From positions 43,614-107,613 of the forward strand of contig CAZSHI010000006.1 of the NCBI GenBank assembly GCA_964606735.1: 64,000 nucleotides of DNA, written 5' to 3'. The DNA comes from UBA5109 sp964606735 (GTDB taxonomy: Bacteria > Pseudomonadota > Gammaproteobacteria > Pseudomonadales > Pseudohongiellaceae). Shown here one piece after another: positions 8,841 to 17,000 of this stretch. The notes beneath the pieces are model-generated. The model worked only from the letters and a program-made list of their open reading frames with translations, had not been told where the DNA came from and ran no database searches. Positions within the stretch are counted from its first letter, which is position 1; every line of letters starts with the position of its first letter. The position numbers and the translations under genes were made by a program.

Positions 8841-9098
8841 TTATGCGGCGACCAGTTCCAGGGCTGCGTTGAGAAGTACATTGCAGCCCTTCTCCACATC
8901 ATGCCAGTGGCTCCACTCATCGGGGGCATGACTTACACCGCCGACACTGGGAATGAAGAGCAGTCCGCTTGGCGTAATATCCGTAAAAAACTGCGCATCA
9001 TGACCGGCCCCACTGGGCATGATCATGGTTTTGTACCCCAGCCTTTCTGAATGCTGCTCCAGCAGGTTCATCATTTCCTTGGAACAGGGCTTGGGCAT
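8841..9098 (-). pseudogene. C-terminal remnant of an M20-type amidohydrolase (allantoate/carbamoyl-amino-acid hydrolase family)
   Basis: The 85-codon frame matches only the last part of Zn-dependent M20 hydrolases of the hydantoinase/carbamoylase group: MPSGAGHDAQF, then LLFIPSVGGVSHAPDEWS, the region that supplies a metal/substrate His and closes the active site. Intact enzymes have about 400-420 residues, so about 80 percent is missing. The 5' side runs into the 3' end of the agmatinase gene eight bases away, with no room for the catalytic N-terminal part. It is most likely a deletion remnant. Expression as a short peptide would give no active site. Confidence 0.75.
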
Positions 9099-9106
9099 AC
9101 TGCCTA

Positions 9107-10000
9107 CTACAGCTGATTCCTGGCAACGATGCCCATCATTTTGTGAACCAGCAGGGCTGCCGAAAACTCATAGGCATGAAAGCCTTCGATCGGCGCGAAC
9201 TCCATGACATCAAATCCGATGACCTTGGCCTGTTGGGCAACTGATTCAAACAGGCTCAGCACCTGATACCAGCCCAGCCCGCCGGGCACCGGAGTGCCGG
9301 TTGAGGGAAACACGGAGGGATCAAAGCCATCGATATCCAGTGTAAAGAAAACCTTGTCGGGAAAATCATCCGGCAAATCAAACTTGTGAATATGTTTTTT
9401 CACCAGTACTTCGGCATCCAGATAGTCGACCTCATAAAGCTTGCGGGCCTGCACCTCTTCCTCACAAAGCGCGCGCACACCCAGTTGATAAATTGGCACA
9501 TCCAGATCGGCAATGCGTTTCATCACAGATGCATGACTGTAGGGATTCCCCTCATAGGCATCCCGCAAGTCAGCATGAGCATCAATCTGTACGATACCAA
9601 AATCACTGATGCCGGCTTCAATCAGTCCGTTAATCACACCAAAGGTAACCGTATGCTCACCTCCCAGCACCACCGGGAACGCATCATGCGCCAGGATGTT
9701 TTGAACCACTGCGCTGATATCAGCCAGTACTTCCTCGGCATCCGCCTTACAATCGATCGGGGCATGGGTAAAAATGCCGTGCTTGCTGGGAACGCTCTTC
9801 CCGTCCCAGGTTTCCAGTTGCCAGGATGCATCCAAAATGGCAGCAGGACCATCTGCAGTACCGCCACCATAGGAAACAGAGTGCTCAAAAGGCACCGGTA
9901 ATACATGAAAATAGGCATCTCCCGGTTCCGGTTGGGCAATTTCGGATCCAAGAAAAATCGGGTAGCCAGGCGCTACTTCCAGGTCAGACTGCTTCATCAT
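9107..10000 (-). CDS. speB: Agmatinase
   Basis: Hydrolyses agmatine to putrescine and urea in the cytoplasm with a binuclear manganese centre. The ureohydrolase metal motifs are present: GGEHTVTFG near residue 116, QIDAHADLRDAYEG near 139 and LDIDGFDPSVFP near 222. The 297-residue length fits bacterial agmatinase. It is the last intact gene of a minus-strand run that starts with arginine decarboxylase. That position supports agmatine over arginine or guanidinobutyrate as substrate. An M20 remnant follows directly downstream. Confidence 0.88.
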   Translation of the reverse strand: MMKQSDLEVAPGYPIFLGSEIAQPEPGDAYFHVLPVPFEHSVSYGGGTADGPAAILDASWQLETWDGKSVPSKHGIFTHAPIDCKADAEEVLADISAVVQNILAHDAFPVVLGGEHTVTFGVINGLIEAGISDFGIVQIDAHADLRDAYEGNPYSHASVMKRIADLDVPIYQLGVRALCEEEVQARKLYEVDYLDAEVLVKKHIHKFDLPDDFPDKVFFTLDIDGFDPSVFPSTGTPVPGGLGWYQVLSLFESVAQQAKVIGFDVMEFAPIEGFHAYEFSAALLVHKMMGIVARNQL

Positions 10001-10032
10001 TCACATCCCTTCCAACAGAAAGTAATAAAAAG

Positions 10033-11202
10033 CTAAGATAGCCGGTTTTTAAAATCTTCATAACTGAATTGCTTCACCAGTTCCAGTTTATCTGTGCCCG
10101 AATCCCACACGGCAATAGCAGGCAGGGGCACTCCATTAAAGGTAGTTGTTTTTACCATTGTGTAATGCGCCATGTCATCAAAGATCAGCCGTTGCCCCAC
10201 TTGCAGGGGCTGGTCAAAACTGTAATCGCCCATTACATCCCCGGCCAGGCAGCTTAGTCCTCCCAGCCGATAGGTATACTGTTTGAGACCGGGCTCAGCG
10301 GCATCAATAATCTCGGCACGGTATGGCATTTCCAGCGTATCCGGCATGTGGCAGGTAGCCGAGCAATCCAGAATGGCAATGTCCGTGGCATTGTGCATGA
10401 TATCCACGACTTCACTGACCAGAACTCCTGTGTGTATGGCAATGGCTTCACCCGGCTCGAGATAGACCTGCAGTTGATACTTGTCCTGAAAATCCCGTAT
10501 CCGCGCAATCAGCCTGTCAACCGGATAATCCGGCTTGGTGATATGATGTCCGCCACCAAAATTGACCCACTGCAGCTGCGGCAGCAAGTCCTTGAATTCT
10601 TTTTCGATAACACTCAGAGTTCTGTCGAGTGGTTCGAAGCCCTGCTCACACAGAGTGTGGAAATGCAGACCTGAAATCCCCTCAGGCACGGTACCGTTTA
10701 ACTGGGGCATGGGTATACCCAATCTTGAACCCGGTGCACAGGGGTCATACAGGGGCACAGCCCCTTCGGAGTGCAGAGGGTTTACGCGCAAACCAAAATG
10801 CAATTGCGGTCGCTCGGCACGAGCCCTGGCTATCATGGGAGCGAAGCGCTGCCACTGCCCCAGCGAATTGAAAACCACATGATCTGATATTGACAGTATT
10901 TCCTGCATATCAGCCTTACGGTAAGCAGCTGAATAGGCATGGACTTCACCGCCGAATTCTTCACGGCCCAATCGTGCTTCAAACAGGCCGCTGGCACAGG
11001 TGCCACTTAAATAACGGCTGATCAGCGGAGCCAGTGCAAACATGGAAAACGCCTTGAGGGCCATCAATACCCTGGCGCCACTTTCTATTTCAAGCCGTTG
11101 CAAAATCTTCAGATTCGTCTCAACAGCTGCAGCATCCACCACAAAACAGGGGCTGGGCACCCGTGCAGCATCAAAGTTCAGGAATGTCTGGCTGTTAATC
11201 AT
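10033..11202 (-). CDS. nspC: Carboxynorspermidine/carboxyspermidine decarboxylase
   Basis: PLP-dependent alanine-racemase-fold decarboxylase that removes the carboxylate from carboxynorspermidine or carboxyspermidine. Signatures: MALKAFSMFAL with the PLP lysine near residue 50, the PLP-phosphate-binding glycine stretch VNFGGGHHITKPDY near 220, YLEPGEA near 251 and the active-site Cys region LDCSATCHMPDTLEMPYR near 286-303. 389 residues is normal. With the upstream dehydrogenase it replaces SpeD/SpeE. Putrescine is made in the same operon and no diaminopropane synthase is seen, so the main product is probably spermidine. The 118 bases before it contain an imperfect hairpin (cctcagtactgtgagg) but no terminator. 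Confidence 0.9.
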   Translation of the reverse strand: MINSQTFLNFDAARVPSPCFVVDAAAVETNLKILQRLEIESGARVLMALKAFSMFALAPLISRYLSGTCASGLFEARLGREEFGGEVHAYSAAYRKADMQEILSISDHVVFNSLGQWQRFAPMIARARAERPQLHFGLRVNPLHSEGAVPLYDPCAPGSRLGIPMPQLNGTVPEGISGLHFHTLCEQGFEPLDRTLSVIEKEFKDLLPQLQWVNFGGGHHITKPDYPVDRLIARIRDFQDKYQLQVYLEPGEAIAIHTGVLVSEVVDIMHNATDIAILDCSATCHMPDTLEMPYRAEIIDAAEPGLKQYTYRLGGLSCLAGDVMGDYSFDQPLQVGQRLIFDDMAHYTMVKTTTFNGVPLPAIAVWDSGTDKLELVKQFSYEDFKNRLS

Positions 11203-11320
11203 GCTGTCCTAAAAACACAGGGTTGATTGATCGCAGGAAACCTCAGTACTGTGAGGGGTTACTGACAAGAATCCCAAACTGGGCCCGCAACTTACAAACT
11301 TATCCACTGAACAAGGACTG

Positions 11321-12529
11321 CTAGAGCAATTCAAAGTCAGCGTTATCAATCACCTGCCAGGGCAGGCCGTACTGGTTCAGGTCGTCCATGAAAGGGTCAG
11401 GATTCAACTGTTCCATATTCCAGACACCTGGCTGCATCCAGTGCCCCTGTAGCATCATCTTGGCTCCGATCATGGCAGGCACACCCGTCGTATAGGAGAT
11501 AGCCTGAGATTCAACTTCCTGGTAACAATCCTGATGATCCTTGATGTTGTAGAGGTAAACCTGTTTTTGCTTACCGTCCTTGATTCCCTCGACCACACAG
11601 CCAATGCAGGTTTTGCCGTGCGTCCTCGGCCCCAGGGAAGCAGGGTCCGGCAACAGCTTTTTCAAGAACTGAATGGGAATGATCTGCTGCCCCTGAAACT
11701 CAACCGGCTCAATGCCTGTCATGCCGACATTCACCAGGACTTCGAGATGCTTGAGGTAAGATTCGCCGAAACTCATCCAGAACTGTGCACGCTTTAGGCT
11801 GGGGTAATGACGGGTCAGGGATTCCAGTTCTTCGTGGTACATACGGTAAATATTGTAAGTGCCGACCCCCTCCGGACAGGTAAAGGACTGATGCAGCGAC
11901 ATCGGCGGCGTAGTCACGAACTTACCTTGCTCCCAGTGACGGCATTCAGCGCTGACTTCTCTGATATTGATTTCGGGGTTGAAGTTGGTGGCAAAGGGAT
12001 AGCCATGGTCGCCGCCATTGACATCAATAATATCCAGCGTGTGAATTTCGTCGAAATAATGTTTGGCCAGGTAGGCGGTAAACACATTGGTCGCACCGGG
12101 ATCAAAACCCGAACCTAGCAGCGCCATTAATCCAGCCTTCTTGAACTTATCCTGATAGGCCCATTGCCACTTGTATTCAAACTTTGCAGTATCGGGTGGC
12201 TCGTAATTGGCCGTATCCAGATAATGTACGCCTGCTTCCAGGCAAGCATCCATGATACTCAGATCCTGATACGGTAAAGCAACATTGATGAGCAGTTCCG
12301 GTTTGACTGCTTGGATCAGTGCCACCAGTTCGGCAACCGAATCGGCATCCACCTGAGCCGTTTCTATTTTCCTGCCATAATGTTTCTGTACCTGCTCGGC
12401 AATTGCATCACACTTGGAACGGGTTCGGCTTGCCAACACAATCTCAGAAAACACTTCTGGGACTTGCGCACATTTGTGCACAACAACCTGGCCAACACCT
12501 CCGGCACCGATAATAAGTACTTTAGCCAT
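11321..12529 (-). CDS. Carboxynorspermidine/carboxyspermidine dehydrogenase (saccharopine dehydrogenase family)
   Basis: Condenses aspartate beta-semialdehyde with putrescine (or diaminopropane) and reduces the imine with NADPH to give carboxyspermidine (or carboxynorspermidine). The N-terminus MAKVLIIGAGGVGQVVVHKCA carries the Rossmann GxGGVG motif, followed by LASRTRSKCDAIA. LGSGFDPGATNVFTAY near residue 138 and NGGDHGYPFATNFNPE near 171 are typical of the saccharopine-dehydrogenase-like enzymes of this pathway. 402 residues is normal. It begins two bases after the stop codon of speA and is therefore translated from the same mRNA. Confidence 0.9.
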   Translation of the reverse strand: MAKVLIIGAGGVGQVVVHKCAQVPEVFSEIVLASRTRSKCDAIAEQVQKHYGRKIETAQVDADSVAELVALIQAVKPELLINVALPYQDLSIMDACLEAGVHYLDTANYEPPDTAKFEYKWQWAYQDKFKKAGLMALLGSGFDPGATNVFTAYLAKHYFDEIHTLDIIDVNGGDHGYPFATNFNPEINIREVSAECRHWEQGKFVTTPPMSLHQSFTCPEGVGTYNIYRMYHEELESLTRHYPSLKRAQFWMSFGESYLKHLEVLVNVGMTGIEPVEFQGQQIIPIQFLKKLLPDPASLGPRTHGKTCIGCVVEGIKDGKQKQVYLYNIKDHQDCYQEVESQAISYTTGVPAMIGAKMMLQGHWMQPGVWNMEQLNPDPFMDDLNQYGLPWQVIDNADFELL

Positions 12530-12531
12530 CC

Positions 12532-14442
12532 CTAATCCTCTTTTTCGTAATACGTATAGCCCTGCAGACTGGCATTGAAGGTTTTCACAATATGCTGTCT
12601 CTCGCGGCCGCTTACCCGGCCTTCCTTAACAGCACGTTCAGCCAGATTCCTGAAATTCAGAGCCATCTGTTGTGGCTGATATTCCACGTAGGAAAGTACA
12701 TCCGCAATCGTATCACCATGAATTTCCTTCACAAAATCAAAACTTTTATCACGGTTCAGCCGCACACTGACTACATTGGTATCACCGAAAAGGTTATGTA
12801 GATCTCCCAGGGTTTCCTGATAGGCTCCCACCAGAAAAACACCGAGATAATATTCTTCCCCTTCCTTGGGAGGATGCAAAAGCAGGGTTTTGGCCGGCTC
12901 GAACTCGTCAATGAAATTATCAATTTTTCCGTCACAATCGCAGGTGATATCGGCCAGTACCGCATGACGGGTAGGCTCTTCCTCCAGACGGTGTACCGGG
13001 ATAATCGGAAACAACTGATCGATAGCCCAGATATCCGGCAGCGACTGAAACAGGCTGAAATTGCCATAATAAATATCTGCCAGCGACACCTTCAGACCTT
13101 CCAGTCCTGGTGGAATACGTTCCAGGTCATTTAGCTGGGCATAAACTTTCTGCAGGATTTCCAGAAACAGGTTTTCGGCGCTGGCTCGCGTCCGCAGGTC
13201 CACCTGTCCATGCCGGAACATTTCTCGAATCTCATCCCGGTAATAATGGGCATCATTGAAACACTCCTGCAGCCGTCTTGGTTTCATGTATTCCAGTACT
13301 TCACGCATGTTGGCGATCATGGGATGTTCTTCCGGTTCTGGCTGAAACAGGGGACTGGGTTCAAAAGTATTGATATCCAGAATATTGAAAAGCAGTATGG
13401 AAGAGTACGCCACGGTAGCACGACCAGACTCTGTTACGATGGTCGGGTGAGTCACATCATGCTGATCCAGTGTTTCCTTCAGGGTTTCGACGATATCCAC
13501 ACAATATTCTTCCAGAGTGTAATTGCGGCTTTGTTCCTCGGCACTCTGTTCACCGCTGTAATCCACAGCCAGGCCACCACCAAGATCAATATGGGTCATG
13601 GCGGCACCTTCTTTGACCAGGTCGATGTAATAACGGCAGGCCTCTACCACCCCGCCGCGGATTTCCTGGATTTTCGGAATTTGTGAACCCAGATGACAAT
13701 GCAGTAACTGCAAGCAGTGCAGCATATTATGTTTTTTCAGACTGTCTACCACAGCAATCAGCTGGGTGGTGGTCAATCCAAACACTGAACGGTCACCACT
13801 GGTTGAATTCCAGTGGCCGCTCACCGTTGAGGTCATTTTGACCCGAACTCCGATCATGGGCTCCACACCCAGCGCCTTGCTGCGCTCGATGATGATCGGC
13901 AACTCTGTCGGTGTCTCAATCACAAAGAAACAGATAAAACCCAGTCGCAGGGCATTCAGACCCAGCTCTATAAACTCTTCATCCTTGTAACCATTGCAGA
14001 TGATGATGCTGCCAGGTGTTTCCAGCGTTGACAGGGCGGCAATCATTTCAGCCTTGCTGCCTACTTCAAAGCCATGTTTGAAGCGGGCACCGAAATGGGC
14101 GATTTCTTCTACCACCTGCGCTTGCTGGTTAACCTTGATTGGATAAACGCCGCGATAGGGAGACTGATAGCCGGCGTTTTTGATAGCGGATGCAAAGGCA
14201 TCATTGAGACGTTTTAACTGGGCATCCAGAATATTTTCAATACGCAGTAAAACCGGCATTTGCAGGTCTCTTTCCCGCATGCCCTCGATAATGTCCATTA
14301 GCGGGATTTCAGTGTTCAGGGTTTTAACGGTCAAATTCCCGTCTTTTGATACCCCGAAATAATCGTTACCCCAGCGCTCAATACCATAGAGTTCAAGAGA
14401 CTGTTGCACGCTCCATGGAGAAGTTTTGCTTGCCTGATTCAT
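12532..14442 (-). CDS. speA: Biosynthetic arginine decarboxylase
   Basis: PLP-dependent fold III decarboxylase converting arginine to agmatine, first step of the polyamine operon. The frame is open from 14484, but I place the start at ATG 14442 (MNQASKTSPWS). AGGGGTG lies just upstream at a proper distance, and homologues begin with the WSVQQSLELYGIERWG block. Visible motifs: YPIKVNQQAQVVEEI (PLP lysine), EVGSKAEM, LHCHLGSQIP, DLGGGLAVDYSG, and VTESGRATVAYSS near residue 370. About 636 residues, as in SpeA. No intrinsic terminator lies between this gene and the next ones down to speB, so speA, the dehydrogenase, nspC and speB probably form one operon. Confidence 0.93.
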   Translation of the reverse strand: MNQASKTSPWSVQQSLELYGIERWGNDYFGVSKDGNLTVKTLNTEIPLMDIIEGMRERDLQMPVLLRIENILDAQLKRLNDAFASAIKNAGYQSPYRGVYPIKVNQQAQVVEEIAHFGARFKHGFEVGSKAEMIAALSTLETPGSIIICNGYKDEEFIELGLNALRLGFICFFVIETPTELPIIIERSKALGVEPMIGVRVKMTSTVSGHWNSTSGDRSVFGLTTTQLIAVVDSLKKHNMLHCLQLLHCHLGSQIPKIQEIRGGVVEACRYYIDLVKEGAAMTHIDLGGGLAVDYSGEQSAEEQSRNYTLEEYCVDIVETLKETLDQHDVTHPTIVTESGRATVAYSSILLFNILDINTFEPSPLFQPEPEEHPMIANMREVLEYMKPRRLQECFNDAHYYRDEIREMFRHGQVDLRTRASAENLFLEILQKVYAQLNDLERIPPGLEGLKVSLADIYYGNFSLFQSLPDIWAIDQLFPIIPVHRLEEEPTRHAVLADITCDCDGKIDNFIDEFEPAKTLLLHPPKEGEEYYLGVFLVGAYQETLGDLHNLFGDTNVVSVRLNRDKSFDFVKEIHGDTIADVLSYVEYQPQQMALNFRNLAERAVKEGRVSGRERQHIVKTFNASLQGYTYYEKED

Positions 14443-14572
14443 AAGCACCCCTAAGCAGTATCCAAGCACACAGCATAGGCCCATCTGGCGCTATGTTCGG
14501 GCTCACAAAAGGACGCAGATTCTGCCCTAGTTAGGAAATGAAATCTATAATTTTTTACCTGCTCTGGGCAAT

Positions 14573-14603
14573 AAAAAAGGGGCTTCAACTGAAGCCCCTT
14601 TTT
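14573..14603 (-). terminator. Intrinsic terminator after the first DUF6152 gene (symmetric)
   Basis: GGGGCTTC and GAAGCCCC (14579-14586 and 14591-14598) pair around AACT and are flanked by A6 on the left and T5 on the right. On the minus strand this ends transcription coming from 14646. It also separates that unit from the speA promoter region. A short direct repeat, ttacgttttattacgtt, follows. Confidence 0.85.
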
Positions 14604-14645
14604 ATTACGTTTTATTACGTTCTTGTTGCTACTGCTCAGAGTGAC

Positions 14646-15128
14646 TTAAGGCATCTCTTCGCCAGCTTCGATGGCCTCTGCCATGGACTTGTAACCTTTG
14701 GCAAACCAGTCCTGCCAGGCTTCACGATGACCACCAGCGCCACATCCACCATCATTGGGGCCGTACCACTCGCCATCTTTAACCACCAAGCCAACAGCGC
14801 CACCGGTACGTCCGTCAACCAGCGGGCAGTGAATCACATCAACCATATCACCCGGCTGGAAAGTAAAACCGTTCATAGCTGGCGAGCGTGTAACCAGTGA
14901 TGCCGGAGCAGCACCTTCAAAAGCCCACACCGTGCCATCGGAGTCACGCGCATACAGCGCAACGTGTGGGGAGTTAAATGCCCAGCGCACTACCTCAAGA
15001 TCTTCCATGACCACTTCCTGACTACGGTCAAACATAGCAAAGCTATGGTGAGCAGTTGCGTAATCGACGGCACCAAAACCCAGTAAAGTAATGGCAAGTG
15101 CTGATAGTTTTTTCATGTTGGTTTTCAT
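14646..15128 (-). CDS. Secreted DUF6152 protein, copy 2
   Basis: 160 residues with a signal peptide whose likely cleavage site is AxA just before His27-His28 (YATA/HHSFAMFD). The HHSF start and the FNSPHVALY block with His55 are the conserved features of DUF6152. Two Cys (101 and 129) flank the block DGRTGGAVGLVVKDG. Function is unknown. An N-terminal His plus an internal His could bind copper, but this is inference. It is the last gene of the second copy of a duplicated module: the 345-residue gene ends 44 bases upstream and an intrinsic terminator follows. It is clearly a paralogue of the protein encoded at 16483-16959. Confidence 0.85.
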   Translation of the reverse strand: MKTNMKKLSALAITLLGFGAVDYATAHHSFAMFDRSQEVVMEDLEVVRWAFNSPHVALYARDSDGTVWAFEGAAPASLVTRSPAMNGFTFQPGDMVDVIHCPLVDGRTGGAVGLVVKDGEWYGPNDGGCGAGGHREAWQDWFAKGYKSMAEAIEAGEEMP

Positions 15129-15172
15129 ACTGATACTCCTCTTGGATTTTCTTTTACTGGTTCAATGTCCGA

Positions 15173-16210
15173 TTACTGTCCAAAATCGAAATCAAACGCA
15201 TCATCAAAAATAGGATTTTTTTCCTGCCCGATCAGCCCTTCCGGTAAATCCGGGTTACGGTAACGAGCAGCTCCCCGTGGGTCCACATAACCGGGTTCTC
15301 CCGGTAGACGATACTGTGTCATTGGTCTGCCTTCATCATCAAAGGTCAGATAGGTGTTGTCATTCTGGGCGCATTCCCAGTATCGCATTCTTAAACCGGC
15401 ATCTATCATGTCCTGACGATACTGGTATGTATAAACCAGGTTAAGTGGCTCCTGTAGCATCAGGTCATCATAGAAATACACGTTTACAGCTATTTTGACC
15501 TGATCATTTTCGGCGTCCCACCATTCGTACCAGATTTCAACTGTCTCTGCCTGGTTACTGGTCGGCGGCGTGCCCCGGAAAAAATCTGCAGGATAGATAT
15601 CCTCAGTGTGTACGACCAGGATATCGCCGAGTTCGTCATCGACAGCCCAGAATCCGATGCTGTCACCAGCGGCAAAGTGAGTGCCGTCGATATTGATATG
15701 TTCCTGGTTAATATAGATACGTCTGGTATCGTTGGCGAGATCGTTATGCCACAGGGAATACGTCGGGGTATTGAGGAACTCCCTGACATAGGGTTCCATG
15801 TACCAGCGTGGAATACCGGCAGGCTCGCAGGTGGTCAGTCGGTCAAAGTCAACGCCGGCATTATAGGCCTGATCAGCCAGATTCAGCCGATAGCGGAAAG
15901 CCGCTTCATATTCCGGCGTCAGAACGCCGGGAATGATTTCACCGTCATCGAGAAACATGGACTGCTGACGGATACCGGAGTCGCCACCGGCTGACCAGAG
16001 ACCTTCCCATTTCGGGACACTCAGGTAATCATGAACCACACCACCTTCATAATGATCCAGCAGGTAATCGTAATGTTCTCTTGATGTTTCAAATTCCATC
16101 GGAAATGGAATCAGTTCCGGTATGTTGCCACCACGCTGTGAAAAAGCCGTGCCCGAGACTACCAGGCTGCCCGCCGTGACAATTACTTGCAAATAAGTCG
16201 CCAGTTTCAT
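15173..16210 (-). CDS. Secreted protein of unknown function, copy 2 of the duplicated module
   Basis: 345 residues with a signal peptide (cleavage probably near TAFSQ). I do not recognise a characterised domain. The mature part is acidic and rich in Tyr and Trp. It has two Cys (128 in LTTCEPAGIPRW, 280 in YWECAQNDNTY) that could form a disulfide. A block near residues 117-187 is almost identical to the paralogue encoded at 17001-18032, and the C-terminal block with GEPGYVDPRGA is also shared. It starts after a terminator and a 222-base gap, so it may have its own promoter. The tight pairing with a DUF6152 gene in both copies suggests a shared extracytoplasmic task. Confidence 0.8.
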   Translation of the reverse strand: MKLATYLQVIVTAGSLVVSGTAFSQRGGNIPELIPFPMEFETSREHYDYLLDHYEGGVVHDYLSVPKWEGLWSAGGDSGIRQQSMFLDDGEIIPGVLTPEYEAAFRYRLNLADQAYNAGVDFDRLTTCEPAGIPRWYMEPYVREFLNTPTYSLWHNDLANDTRRIYINQEHINIDGTHFAAGDSIGFWAVDDELGDILVVHTEDIYPADFFRGTPPTSNQAETVEIWYEWWDAENDQVKIAVNVYFYDDLMLQEPLNLVYTYQYRQDMIDAGLRMRYWECAQNDNTYLTFDDEGRPMTQYRLPGEPGYVDPRGAARYRNPDLPEGLIGQEKNPIFDDAFDFDFGQ

Positions 16211-16425
16211 GAATCCCCCTACCCTAATCGACTTGTTTGTTTATACAGATGTATAACCTGCTGTTTTTATTCTGTTTATTACTGAGTGCGTAAACTTAGC
16301 CGCGCCAGTAAAGCGCAAGAGCATACTACAGCAACGCCTGAGAATAAACCTGAAAAAGCCTTCATGCTCAGTGTCTTATATATTCTCTGTTGCCGATTCT
16401 AAAACGAATTATCCTGAAAAAGGTG

Positions 16426-16460
16426 AAAAAAAAGAGGACTTATCTCTAAGTCCTCTTTTT
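16426..16460 (-). terminator. Intrinsic terminator after the second DUF6152 gene
   Basis: AGAGGACTTA at 16433-16442 pairs with TAAGTCCTCT at 16447-16456 around TCTC. A run of A precedes it and a run of T follows, so it can act on both strands. It ends the unit 18032 to 16483 and separates the two copies of the duplicated module. Confidence 0.85.
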
Positions 16461-16482
16461 CATTGACCTAACTCAAGTCCTG

Positions 16483-16959
16483 CTATTCAACAACACTCTC
16501 TCCGGCTGCCAGGGCTGCTGCTCTGGACTGATAACCTTTGGGCAACCAGTTTCTCCAGTTAGCCTCATTGGCATTACAGCCACCGTCCTGCGGGTTGTAC
16601 CAGACGCCATCCTTAATCACCAGACCGACAGCGCCACCGGTGCGACCATCGCGCAGGGGGCAGGCGACTACCGTTAACTGATCACCGGGTTGAAAGGTAA
16701 AACCCGTGATCAACGGCTCACGGTCAAACATACGGGCTGGCGCAGAACCTTCAAAAGCCCACAGATCTCCGTTTTCATCGCGGATATATAGCGCCACATG
16801 AGGGCTGTTGAATGCCCAGCGTACCACTTCACCGGTATAGACATTCTCGGTAGCGCGATCAAACATCGCAAAACTGTGATGCGCCGAAGCAAGGTCAATC
16901 ATGCCGATGCTGACAATTGTCAGCATCACCATGAGCGTTCTTTTTACATCGATTTTCAT
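16483..16959 (-). CDS. Secreted DUF6152 protein, copy 1
   Basis: 158 residues. The signal peptide ends in LASA, directly before His27-His28 (HHSFAMFD), the same arrangement as in copy 2. The conserved NSPHVALY block holds His54. Cys100 and Cys128 correspond to Cys101 and Cys129 of the other copy, and DGRTGGAVGLVIKDG between them is nearly unchanged. The tail is more diverged. Its start lies 41 bases after the stop of the 343-residue gene, so both are probably in one transcript ending at the terminator at 16426-16460. Function is unknown. Confidence 0.85.
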   Translation of the reverse strand: MKIDVKRTLMVMLTIVSIGMIDLASAHHSFAMFDRATENVYTGEVVRWAFNSPHVALYIRDENGDLWAFEGSAPARMFDREPLITGFTFQPGDQLTVVACPLRDGRTGGAVGLVIKDGVWYNPQDGGCNANEANWRNWLPKGYQSRAAALAAGESVVE

Positions 16960-17000
16960 GAGTAATCTCCTCTCACGTAATCTTTGTGACTCCGAACTTA

